Positions 20,772-29,801 of a stretch of 64,000 nucleotides of DNA are shown one piece after another (within the stretch, counting starts at the first letter, position 1; each line of letters opens with the position of its first letter). The position numbers and the translations under genes were made by a program. This stretch comes from Cervus elaphus. Lineage: Eukaryota; Chordata; Mammalia; Artiodactyla; Cervidae. The notes beneath the pieces were generated by a model, which ran no database searches, was not told the origin of the DNA, and was given only the letters and a program-made list of their open reading frames with translations. Location of the stretch: positions 79,965,552 through 80,029,551 of the forward strand of contig NC_057815.1 of the NCBI RefSeq assembly GCF_910594005.1, written 5' to 3'.

Positions 20772-20957
20772 AAAAAAAAAAAAATTCTCATTTTTGCAAA
20801 TGTCAACAATACACTCATGGAAATCCATCCTGAGGAAATAATCCCAGATATGTGTAAAGATCACTAAAAGGATATTTGTCTGGGGCGGGGGCGGTGGTTA
20901 TGATGTCAGAACACAGAAAACAATTAAAATGACTATCAGTAAAAAGTGAGTTAAATA
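20769..20957 (-). repeat. Inverted repeat 1, right arm
   Basis: 189 bp, the reverse complement of 20277-20455. Differences from the left arm are a GC-rich length change at 20881-20899 (tggggcgggggcggtggtt), a longer A-run at 20772-20784 and a few substitutions. It lies directly after the CHR stub and A-run. Confidence 0.95.
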
Positions 20958-21069
20958 TAGCTTTTCATCCATAAATCCTTTAGAATGTTATTGGAGAATA
21001 GCAAAGAACAAAAACACTCCAACTCAAACCAATAACACACATAATTAATACAATCCATTCAACTTCCTC

Positions 21070-21320
21070 ATATTTAAAAATATTTTAATAGTTGCTTTAT
21101 TGGAATCAAGATCCAAACCAAAGTTGCACTTGGTAGATCAAGAGGTTGATCTACCTCTTGTGTTTTTTAATCATTAACAGTTTCCCTTGTCCTCTCTTTC
21201 CCACTTCCTCCCCACTACCCCCAAATTCCATTTATTTGAAGTCCCTGGTTCAATCACTTATCCTATATTACTCATTTAGATCCTATTCCTCATTTGACTG
21301 ACCATACCCCTTGGGGTCCT
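21070..21320. repeat. Possible ancient repeat, unclassified
   Basis: 'gctttattggaatcaagatc' and 'caaagttgcacttggtagat' resemble a common old mammalian repeat that contains 'TTGGAATCAAGATCCAAAC'. It may continue the L1 remnant upstream. Confidence 0.35.
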
Positions 21321-21347
21321 TAATATCTTCCTCTGTCCCCCATCTCC

Positions 21348-21361
21348 CCACCAGGGGGCAG
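21348..21361 (+). promoter_or_regulatory. Candidate CTCF site (strong motif match)
   Basis: ccaccagggggcag fits the vertebrate CTCF core CCASYAGRKGGCRS at all 14 positions. It is not in a recognised SINE. Motif strand is plus. Binding cannot be inferred from sequence alone. Confidence 0.55.
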
Positions 21362-21819
21362 GTGGTCCTGGATCCTTTAGACTTTCTCTTAAAGCTGCTA
21401 AGCTCTTGAAATGACTTCTTAAATGTCCCCTGGAAAAACTGGAACTATTTAAAGAATCTAAACCGTCCTTAAGGACCCAATTAAATGTCAGGGTAAGTGG
21501 TTGTTAAAACCTTGCTTTAGTTAGGAGCAATAAAAATAAAACCCTGTTATCTCATCTGGGTAAATTCCCCTAGAGACCAGTGGAAGATGAAATACAGAGG
21601 TGGTATGAAGTCTTTAAGATATAAGCCAAAGTCATTCTGAATTTACTGAGTCTGTTTTCTAACTCTGCTCCACAGCTGGATCCATCGGATAAACAGCAGA
21701 ATGATGGTAACACAGGTAGCTATCCATTTAATACCACCCGCAAGACAGTCTCAATTTGAATCAATCTTTTGGGGAGAAAAATACTTTTCTTCTGCACTCT
21801 TTACGCTCAGCATTTGGAG
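21362..21819. other. Single-copy sequence
   Basis: No repeat or exon recognised. Confidence 0.4.
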
Positions 21820-22310
21820 CTCTACAAATTAATCTGACAAAATATAGATTAGCAAGAGAAAGGGCAAATTTTTATTCACATGTGGGAGTTCACAGAAAAA
21901 TGTGACTCAAGGAGGCGCAATTTGGAGTTTGTAAACCAACTTAACAGAGGACAAGGAGGAAGAAAGGGGCATTTATGGAAAAACAAACAACATTTAGAAA
22001 AGATAAATGGGCCCTTAGGAATTACTCCAGAGGGATGATCTCTTTGTAATCATGTGAATTTAGATAATTTCTTATCCTGGTGCCAACTTCTCATCTCCAG
22101 TGATGGGAGTCAGTCTTCCCTGGTTGTGATTCCCTGGGGGCAGAGGTTTCTGAAAATTTAATTCTTTGGGAAATTTCCCCTTGTACGCAGATAAGGGGAA
22201 TTCAGAACAAAGACCCTTCACAATGGTATATTCCAGATCCCTTCATTTATCCCATCTGAAACCTCCCTAGAAGTTTCACAGATAAGGAGCTGAGTTATTA
22301 ATAGACCGGC
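21820..22310. repeat. LTR-like family, copy 1 of 3
   Basis: 'aaattaatctgacaaaata', 'tttttattcacatgtgggag', 'ttcacagaaaaatgtgactc' and 'atctccagtgatgggagtc' match in order with the segments at 32.35 and 42.1 kb. I take the three as diverged copies of one artiodactyl LTR-like repeat; the family name is not known to me. Confidence 0.5.
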
Positions 22311-22425
22311 TCATATCCCACTAACCCAGCCTGTCAGTCCTGGGAGCAGATCAGTCCAGTCTGACATTTGTGTTTCAGGAGGTAATGCTGTACAGGGAAG
22401 TAAGGCCCAAAGTAGGCCTTTATAT

Positions 22426-22633
22426 GGCTTCCTGGGCGGCGCAGTGGCAAAGAATCTGCCTGCCAGTGCAGGAAACAAAAGAGACGTGAGTTCCATCCCT
22501 GGAATGGGAAGATCCACTGGAGAAGGAAACAGCAACCCACTCCAGTGGGTTGGGCAATCCCATAGACAGAGAAGCCTGGTGGGCTACAGCCCATGGGGTC
22601 ACAAAGAGTTGGACACGGCTAAGCGACTAAACA
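22426..22633 (+). mobile_element. Bov-tA SINE
   Basis: Forward copy: 'ggcttcctgggcggcgcagt', 'ctgccagtgcaggaaaca', 'cccactccagtgggttggg' (a small rearrangement replaces 'attcttgcctggagaat'), ending 'gacacggctaagcgact'. Confidence 0.92.
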
Positions 22634-23544
22634 GCGGCAAATGGTGCAAGCAGTCAGACATTTAATGAGGAGCATTTCTATGGAAACAAAAGAAAAGCAA
22701 AGATTAATGATTGGAACTGACTGCAGAACCCATTTTTTTCCCGTTTCTTTTCTTCTCTTCTCTGCAGTTTTCTTCTTAATCCAGAGTATAGCCAGTTTAG
22801 ATTTCTAAATATTGAGCTTAAAATATCTTTCGGTAGTAGTGTGAAGATGGCAGCCAGCAATGTCATGGTCATGGTTATTCCCCAGAGGGGACCATGGGAG
22901 ATGCAGCGTTCTGGTGAACTTTCTGAGTGGTGATCAGTCTTTTGAAGTTATGTCAGGTCGTCCAGTTCAGTGTGCAGGGCTTTGGAAAAAGGACATCTTA
23001 GCTCTCAGTGATGCCAAGACAAGAAGGTAAGAGAAAAATTGGAAACATTAATTACTGACAAAATGTGTGAGCTAACAGGATCCCATTTACAAAGTGGAGA
23101 AATAGGCTCAAAGACAATGAACGGAACTAGAATCTGATAACCCACAAGAAAGGATTATAGTTTTTCACTGAAACAGAAAATTTCTCTCTACAATCACTCC
23201 CGTTCTGATCAAAGACAATCAAAATAAAGCTCACTCTTATTTTCAAAATAAGAAAGAGGCTGGGGAGCAGCATGCTTTAACATGTTTGTGTTTTTCATTT
23301 AATTGGGGAGACAAGACCGTGTTGATTTACCTGAGGGACAATCCAGATACAGTATGGTCTACTTAAGTGGAAGCTTTGGCAGGATAATTATAGGATATTA
23401 ATAAACTCAGAAAAACAAGTTCTCCATAGGGCAACTCTTGGTCTGTCAACTAGATAATAAGCAAAAGTGAAAGCCACTTTTCTTTATAAATATTCTCTTA
23501 TTCAAAGTGTCCTTGCTAGTTAATCCAAATAGTGGATTTTCTTT
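22634..23544. other. Single-copy sequence
   Basis: No repeat recognised. Frames here are short and domain-free. Confidence 0.45.
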
Positions 23545-23628
23545 TGTCCATGCCTGTATTCCCAGCATCTAGCACAGTGTGGGGCACATAACAGGTGTAA
23601 TATAACAACCCATGAATGAATGAGTATC
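23545..23628 (+). repeat. L2 3' tip
   Basis: 'ttcccagcatctagcacagt', 'ggggcacataacagg' and 'atgaatgaatgagt' match the L2 3' terminus. Confidence 0.7.
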
Positions 23629-23795
23629 ATCTCTCATTTAATGCTTACAGCAACTCTAGCACATAAACTATCATCCCCAATTGTCATGTAGGTGAAGAAG
23701 GAGCCAAGGCACAGAGGACTTAAATAACTTGCCGAAGGTTGCAGAGCTGGTAATTGAAGGAGCCAGGATTTAAACCCAGGAAGTCTAACTCAGGA
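23629..23795 (+). repeat. MIR
   Basis: 'tcatttaatgcttacagcaa', 'gccaaggcacagagga', 'aacttgccgaaggttgcaga' and 'ccaggatttaaacccagga' are in MIR order. Confidence 0.8.
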
Positions 23796-23814
23796 GCCTC
23801 CTCTAAAAAATTAT

Positions 23815-24195
23815 ATGCTAGTACAGCCGCTATGGAGCACAGTGTGGAGATTCCTTAAAAAACTGGAAATAGAACTGCCATATGACCCAGCAATCCCATT
23901 GCTGGGCATACACACCAAGGAAACCAGAATTGAAAGAGACACATGTACCCCAATGTTCATCACAGCACTGTTTATAATAGCCAGGACATGGAAGCAACCT
24001 AGATGTCCATCAGCAGATGAATGGATAAGAAAGCTGTGGTATATATACACAATGGAATATTACTCAGCCATTAAAAAGAATACATTTGAATCAGTTCTAA
24101 TGAGGTGGATGAAACTGGAGCCTATTATACAGAGTGCAGTAAGCCAGAAAGAAAAACACCAATACAGTATACTAACGCATATATATGGAATTTAG
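23815..24195 (+). pseudogene. L1 ORF2 C-terminus (uninterrupted)
   Basis: A frame of 126 codons ending at the natural ORF2 stop. It starts just downstream of where the zinc knuckle would be (LVQPLWSTVWRF), then IELPYDPAIPLLGIHTKE, CTPMFITALFIIARTWKQP and YYSAIKKN. It covers the same region as the copy at 6.2 kb, with few differences. No catalytic domain is present; the copy is inert. Confidence 0.88.
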
Positions 24196-24550
24196 AAAGA
24201 TGATAACAATAACCCTGTATGCAAGACAGCAAAAGAGACACAGATGTACAGAACAGACTTTTGGACTCTGTGGGAGAGGACGAGGGTGGGATGATATGGG
24301 AGAATGACACTGAAACATGTATATTATCATATGTGAAATGAATCGCCAGTCCAGGTTCGATGCATGAGACAGGGTGCTCGGGGCTGGTGCACTGGGATGA
24401 CCCAGAGGGATGGGATGGGGAGGGAGGTGGGAGAGGGGTTCAGGATGGGAAACACATGTATACCCATGGCGGATTCAAGTCAATGTAAGGCAAAACCAAA
24501 ACAATATTGTAAAGTTAAATAAATAAATAAATAAAAATAAAAAATAAAAT
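23818..24550 (+). mobile_element. L1 (ruminant type), 5'-truncated
   Basis: 733-bp L1 3' end: ORF2 C-terminus, 3'UTR ('gtccaggttcgatgcatgag', 'ggtgctcggggctggtgcac', 'gatgacccagagggatggga'), then AATAAA-rich A tail at 24518-24550. An 8-bp TSD attatatg (23810-23817 and 24551-24558) flanks it. Same family as the reverse copy at 5.9 kb. Confidence 0.95.
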
Positions 24551-24744
24551 ATTATATGATATTATCTGATTTTTTCTGGCCTGGCCTGAGCCACTAAGGC
24601 AAGATTTTAGTTGGATCAATTAATAAGCAGTAACTTTTTTCAACATTATCAAAGTACCTCATACTCCATGTATATTTTACTTTTTAATCCCAGTTCCTAG
24701 AATGATTTTTCCCTCAAAACAGGTTTCAACACAGGCTCATTTGT

Positions 24745-25302
24745 AATGGGTAATTGTATGCATCAACTTGATTGGCCAGAGGGTACCCAGATAATGTTCA
24801 AATATTATTCTGAGTGTGTCTGTGGGAGTGTGTATTTTGGGTGAGATTAACATTTGAATCCACAGACTAAGTAAAGCAGCTTGTGCTCCCTAATATGGGT
24901 GGTCCTCATCCAATCAGCTGAAGGCCTAAATAGCACAAAAAATGGCTGAGTAAGAGAGAAATCTCTCTCTCAACCTGCCTGTCTTTGAGCTGGGACATTG
25001 GTCTTCTTTTACCTTTGGATTTGGACTAGGACTTGGAACTATCCCATTGGTTCTCCTGGGTTTCCAGCTTGTCAACTGCAGATCTGGGAATTTCTCAGCC
25101 TCCATAACTGTGTGAGCCAATTCCTTCTTATATATATAATTCTGCTAGTTCTATTAGAATTCTAATGTTAGTGTTAGTCACTCAGTCATGTCTGACTCTT
25201 TGTGAACCCATGGACTGTAACCTGCCAGGCTCCTCTGTCCATGGAATCATCCAGGCAAGAATATTATTAGTCCTGTTTCTCTGGATAATTCAACTAATAC
25301 AC
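24745..25302 (+). mobile_element. Old LTR-like element, split by a Bov SINE
   Basis: 'gtatgcatcaacttgattgg', 'acccagataatgttcaaata', 'tgtctgtgggagtgtg', 'atccaatcagctgaaggcc', 'gggtttccagcttgtcaact', 'ctcagcctccataactgtgt', then after the SINE 'cctgtttctctggataattc' and 'aactaatac'. It is the opposite-strand counterpart of the element at 48.6 kb. The family name is uncertain. Confidence 0.7.
25160..25263 (-). mobile_element. Truncated Bov SINE inside the LTR
   Basis: 'agtcactcagtcatgtctga', 'taacctgccaggctcctctg', then 'tccaggcaagaatat'. Only the BovB-like half is present. The flanks ctattag (25151-25157) and tattag (25265-25270) may be the TSD. Confidence 0.85.
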
Positions 25303-25336
25303 TCATTTGTTCATTCTGCCTAAACGACTGTATTAA

Positions 25337-25472
25337 CTGGAGAAGGAAATGGCAACCCACTCCAGTATTCTTCTCTGGAGAATTCCATGGACAGAGGAGC
25401 CAGGCAGGCTACAGTGCATGCACTGTTGCAGAGTCGGACATGACTGAGCAACACTTACATACTTACTCACTT
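25337..25472 (+). mobile_element. Bov-A SINE monomer
   Basis: 'ggagaaggaaatggcaaccc', 'tattcttctctggagaattc', 'gagtcggacatgactgagca', then a degenerate tail. TSD actg(t/c)attaa at 25327-25336 and 25473-25482. Confidence 0.9.
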
Positions 25473-25590
25473 ACTGCATTAATCTCCTCTCTGAGCTTTC
25501 AGCCTTTGGGTTCCCCTTCTTTCCATCCCTATTGCATAGCTGCTTCCAGACTATTCTGGGTTGTATACTCCATACCAAATATTCATCTTG

Positions 25591-25796
25591 CTGTTAGTGT
25601 TAGTTGATCAGTTGTGTCTGACTCTTTGCAATCCCACAGACTATAACCCACTAGGCTCCTCTGTCCATGGGATTCTCCAGGCAAGAATGCTGGAGTGGGT
25701 TGTCATTTCCTGCTCCAGCGGATCTTCCTGACCCAGGGATCAAACCTGGGTCTCCTGCATTGCTGGTGGACTCTTTGCTATCTGAGCCACCAGGGA
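25591..25796 (-). mobile_element. Bov-tA SINE inside L2
   Basis: Reverse copy: 'ggattctccaggcaagaatg', 'gggatcaaacctgggtctcc', 'tctgagccaccaggga'. Short TSD atcttg at 25585-25590 and 25797-25802. Confidence 0.92.
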
Positions 25797-25866
25797 ATCT
25801 TGTTACTCACCAAAAAAATTTCCAATGGTTGCCTGATATCCCAGGATAAAGCATAAAGTCTTTGAC

Positions 25867-26261
25867 TTGTGTATCAGTTAGGATTATGTTTGGCTGCATG
25901 TTAAAATAGACCCAAATAACAGTGACTTAAACAGTAAAGTTTATTTCTCTCTTTAGTAGCCACTCAGAGGAAGAATATCTGAGGCTGATGAGGGAGACTG
26001 GCTCTTTCCTTCCTTCCGGCCAAAAGCCTTAGCATTTTGCCTCTAGAGCTAGGATGGCTGCTAAAGCTCCAGCCATTGGGTCAACATCCCAGAATTTAAA
26101 TCTCATTAAGTCTCATTGGCCTCAACTAAATCAGAATCTAGTCACATGGCTGCACCCAGCTACCACTGAGGCTGAGAAGTATAGTATCAATGTATTTAGT
26201 GAATAAACTAAGAATTTTGTTCAAAAGGAAGGAGAGACATCTAGCAATCTCTACCATTGCT
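25867..26261. repeat. Unclassified old repeat inside L2
   Basis: 'tatcagttaggattatgttt', 'agtgacttaaacagtaaag', 'tttatttctctctttagt', 'aggatggctgctaaagctcc', 'tagtcacatggctgcaccca' resemble a widespread ancient mammalian repeat ('..TTTATTTCTCTC..', '..TCACATGGCCACACC..'). It interrupts the L2 order, so it is younger than the L2. Confidence 0.5.
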
Positions 26262-26824
26262 TGGCTTTGAAGGCCTTCTTCAATAAAGTGTCAGTCCAGC
26301 TTTCCAGATTTCTTTCACCTACTAACTGTTCTGACCACTCTGCCCCCGTCAAATTCCTTTGCTCACTGTCCCTGAAACACACCTAGCACTTTGTCACCAT
26401 CTCCATTTACTCAGCACTCTTGGTATGTGTTTTTGCTTCCTAGCCAAGCCACACCTTTGTTTCCTTGAGACTTTCCCCTGACTGCTTGCATCTGAGTTGA
26501 TTTCTTCTGAAACTGAATATTCAATGGAATTGTATTTGACTCTTTCAGATATTCACACCCTTCTGCTTCAGATTGCCCTTCTATTGATGACCTGAGCAGC
26601 ATTAATCTTTCATTGTTAATTTTTTACACAGGAGACCCTTATTCAATGAAGACTGTGCTCCACGTTGGGGATTTAGTAGTAAGTAAGATTTAGGGCCTGT
26701 CCTCAATGTCCTAATATTTCCCATGGAGCCCGGATTTAAAACTCAGACCCATTAAGTGCTTCATAACTTTCTATTGCTTTGTGTGTAATAAAAGCTAATA
26801 TTTATTTAAATGATGGTTACTTAT

Positions 26825-27300
26825 ATTAATAATAATATTTATTGAGTAATTTTGATGTGGTTGGTCCTATACTAACTTTTCACATATATCACTTCATTTC
26901 CTTCTAATGCAGCTGTCACTGCAGAATGGAGGAGACCAAAACCATGCAGCTTCCATGAAATACAGAGGTGGATGAATTGCTTTTATTGCATCCAAAGTAG
27001 GATTTGACAATCACAAAGGACAGAGGACAGGGGCGAGCAGCTGAGACTTGAATGGTCAGTGGTAGGTTAGCAGTGCTGAGCCCAGGGGCACTCAGTGGGG
27101 AAAAGGCATCCCAGTCTAAGTAAGCTTCCTGCTGGGACAGTGGCAGATAAAGTCCAGATGGTGGGTGGCTATTTACAGGATGCAGGCACTAGTAATTTTG
27201 CAAATAAAAATGAGGTACAGAGAAGTAAAGTTACTTGTTCAAAGTCACATAGCTGAGAGTGGGTTGGAGCCAGGATGCAATTCACAAAGCTTGATGCATG
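26825..27300 (+). repeat. MIR, split by inverted repeat 2 left arm
   Basis: 'aatatttattgagtaatttt', 'gtcctatactaacttttcac' and 'atcacttcatttcc' (26825-26905) continue at about 27190 with 'caaataaaaatgaggtacag', 'aagtcacatagctgagagtg' and 'ggagccaggatgcaattc'. The 272 bp in between do not belong to MIR. Confidence 0.7.
26911..27182 (-). repeat. Inverted repeat 2, left arm
   Basis: 272 bp matching 27377-27651 in reverse complement, with about 30 differences by hand count. The arm sits inside a MIR. Its plus strand holds 'gcttttattgcatccaaa', the complement of the AATAAA region of the right arm. Weak atgcag matches lie at its two edges (26907-26912 and 27180-27185). Confidence 0.95.
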
Positions 27301-27376
27301 AGGCCAGGCTCTTGGTCCTGTGTTAAGCTGGTGACTGGAAAGTAAGGGTAAGTCTGGTGATTCGAAGATTTAGTGA

Positions 27377-27651
27377 CATCCCGTAAGTAGCCACCCACAA
27401 TCTGGACTTTATCTGCCACCCTGTCCCAGCAGGAAATTGCCTAGACTGGGATGCCTTTTCCCTACTGAGTGCCCCTGGGCTGGGCACTGCCAACCTACCA
27501 CTGCCCATTTGAGTCTCAGATGCTCACCCCGTCCCCTGTCCTCCTTTTTGATTGTCAAATACTACTTTGGATGCAATAAAAGCAATTCACCCACCTCTGT
27601 GTTTCCTGGAAGCTGCATGGCTTTGGTCTCCACCATTCTGCAGGGACAGCA
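27377..27651 (+). repeat. Inverted repeat 2, right arm
   Basis: 275 bp, the reverse complement of the left arm after a 194-bp spacer. It carries an AATAAA at 27575-27580, followed by 'agcaattcacccacctctgt' and 'gtttcctggaagctgc', an arrangement reminiscent of the R/U5 part of an LTR. I do not recognise the family. The 90-codon frame across it has no domain. Confidence 0.95.
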
Positions 27652-27974
27652 TGGAATAAGTAAGCAGAGGCCACCATCTGCAGGCCCCCAGCTGCATCAG
27701 ACCCACTGATTGTCCTGTGCAGCCCAGCATCTCATGTTTTTTAAATTCATCATCAGCATTCACAACTTAGAAGATGTCACACAAAATCTGGACGGGGGGC
27801 TTCTTTTGAAAAACTGGAAGATTTTGGCAACACTGGGTCTATATGCCCACAGGTTCAGGCTGTCTAGTTCAGATGGAGCACATTCTGTCTAAATTGGCAT
27901 AGCATCCCCCTTCCTATTACCCAGACACCTTTATCCACATTAATTTTCCTTACCAGCCAGCAGCACACAGCATA

Positions 27975-28170
27975 GGTATGTGGCACTATATGTCAGACTC
28001 TGAACTAGGGGCTTCACCTTTCGTTGTCACAGTCATCTTTGGAAGAGGTACGGTTATTAACCCCATTCTGCAGATGAGAACATGAAGGTCCATACTAAAA
28101 GTAGTGTCAGCGCTGGAACTCTTAGCAAGGCATTCTAGCCCCGAAGTCTTAGCTTTTAAACACCACCTGC
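27975..28170 (+). repeat. MIR
   Basis: 'gtgacactatatgtcagac'-like start, then 'ttaaccccattctgcagatg', 'gtgtcagcgctggaactctt' and 'agcttttaaacaccacctgc'. Confidence 0.65.
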
Positions 28171-29599
28171 TGTCTCTCGCTTTAGGGATTGAGATTTCTG
28201 TCCCTGCTCCAAAGGGAGAGATTGCGGAGGGGGGAGCAGGGAGGGAACCTGGCCCCTGTGCAGCCTGAAGTCGACACTCTGAATATCCAAACCCATAGAG
28301 CTCATTTCCTGTACAAATAACAAGCCATCAGGGAAAGGCTGCTTTTCCTCATTGCTCTGAACAAAACTAACCTTGCCCCAAAGGAAATCAGGGCGTAGAA
28401 AGAAACCAGTGAGCACCTGCCAGGATCTCTGGGGCCACCAGAGAGCCTGCTGTGGTGGAGAGTTTTCCCGTATCTCCCTTTTCCCTCCCTTCTTGGAACA
28501 CGGAGAATTAATTAATTCTATTAAGCCTCCATCCAACTCTCACTTGAAACGTTAGCTCATGAACAAGTGTAATCCATCTCAATCCTGACTGTCTCCCAGG
28601 GAGGGAGGTGAGGATGAAATATGATGACTTCAGCCTTTGTGAAGGTGTCCACCGTGGTCGCCCAGCCTGTCTGAGCCCCGCCGTGCTGCGGTTCCACAGG
28701 GAGATGAATGGAGCCTGAAGCACAGAGAGAAATTCATTTTGTTAGGTTAGCTGCCTGACAGCCTTGCAAAAGAGCCCTCTTCAAAGGCTTTGAGGCAGAG
28801 GCAGGGGAAGTATGGCTGGTTCAGATGGTCTTGAGATGCAGATGGTCTTGAGACCATCTCAAGACCCACCCAGGAAGCGTCTCTGAAGCTATTCAGTGAG
28901 CACTTCCAGCTGCCAGGTGCTGTGGATGCAAAAATGGACAAGTCTATGGCATAGTTAGAATGACCATAACTTTCCAGACTAGGGCACCGTGGAGCATGAA
29001 GAACACTGGCTTAAACTGGGGCTCTCCAGGGCTGAGACATATGGTCACAGTAAGCCAAGCCATTAAGACCTCTCACAGATCTGGGTTTCTTAATTCTGAA
29101 TCTGGCTGTGACCATGGGCAAGTTAACCTCTGAGCCTGTTTCTTGTCCAAAATGGGAGTGATCCCCGGGAATCTTCCCTCTCAAGAATGTCAAGAGAATT
29201 ATATGAGCTAAGGTAGTAACTGGAACATGCTGAGGACCCCTTGCCCACAGGACAGGTGCTTGAGGCCGTGAAGCTGGATTCCAGGGAGGAAGCTAGCTTT
29301 CCTTTCCTAAGTGTCAGCTGGGCTTTGCAAAATGAGAGTTAGTGCCTAACAGCTCTGGAACATCAAGAGAATTACAGACGCTGAGGGTGGGGAAGAAAAA
29401 GAGGAGAAATGAAGAGAAAGGTGGAAGAAGAGTGAAGTTTGGGGATGGTGGGGAGAGGAGGTACCTATTGGGAAAAATTTAAAGTCAGCGCTAGCTGGTA
29501 ACACTGCGAGTCCAAGTCTGCATATTTATCTCTGCTTACAGTCTTCAGTGGAGGAGCCATTGCTCACAAATGCCATACTGGGGGCAGATCTTCTGGGTG
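28171..29599. other. Single-copy sequence
   Basis: 1.4 kb without a recognised transposon. The 126-codon minus-strand frame at 28156-28536 shows no domain or codon pattern that I can defend. It contains the short hairpin at 28827-28866. Purine-rich at 29390-29460. Confidence 0.5.
28827..28866. repeat. Short perfect hairpin with overlapping direct repeat
   Basis: Stem ggtcttgagatg (28827-28838) pairs perfectly with catctcaagacc (28855-28866) across a 16-base loop. A 15-base direct repeat cagatggtcttgaga (28822-28836 and 28839-28853) overlaps it. Confidence 0.9.
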
Positions 29600-29801
29600 G
29601 GGGTGTTCAGCCACTCAGTCATGTCCAACTCTCTGCAACGTCATGGACTGGAGCCCACCAGGCTCCTCTATCCATGACATTTCCCAGGCCAGAATACTGG
29701 AGTGGGTTGCATTTCTTTTTCCAGGGGCTCTTCCAGACCCAAGCATCAAACCCTTGTCTCCTGCATTGGCAGGCAGATTCTTTACCACTAAGCCTGCTGG
29801 G
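29600..29801 (-). mobile_element. Bov-tA SINE
   Basis: Reverse copy: 'ttcagccactcagtcatgtc', 'atttcccaggccagaatact', 'ctttaccactaagcctgctg'. Confidence 0.92.

Larger units (their letters stand above)
25480..26700 (+). repeat. L2 3' region with multiple insertions
   Basis: L2 pieces in correct order: 25480-25590, 25803-25866 ('ttccaatggttgcctgatat', 'ccaggataaagcataaagtc'), 26262-26700 ('ggcttttgaaggcc'-like 'tttgaaggccttcttcaata', 'acctagcactttgtcaccat', 'ctccacgttggggatttagt'). It is broken by a Bov-tA and by an unclassified 0.4-kb repeat. Confidence 0.6.

Noticed and set aside
26911..27651. CRISPR-like or phage structure from repeated arms
   Set aside because: Only two long inverted arms in a mammalian sequence; no short regular repeats or spacers.
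28156..28536. 126-codon open frame on the minus strand
   Set aside because: No recognisable domain, no splice or Kozak context, part of it lies in a MIR, and both strands are open here. Treated as chance.
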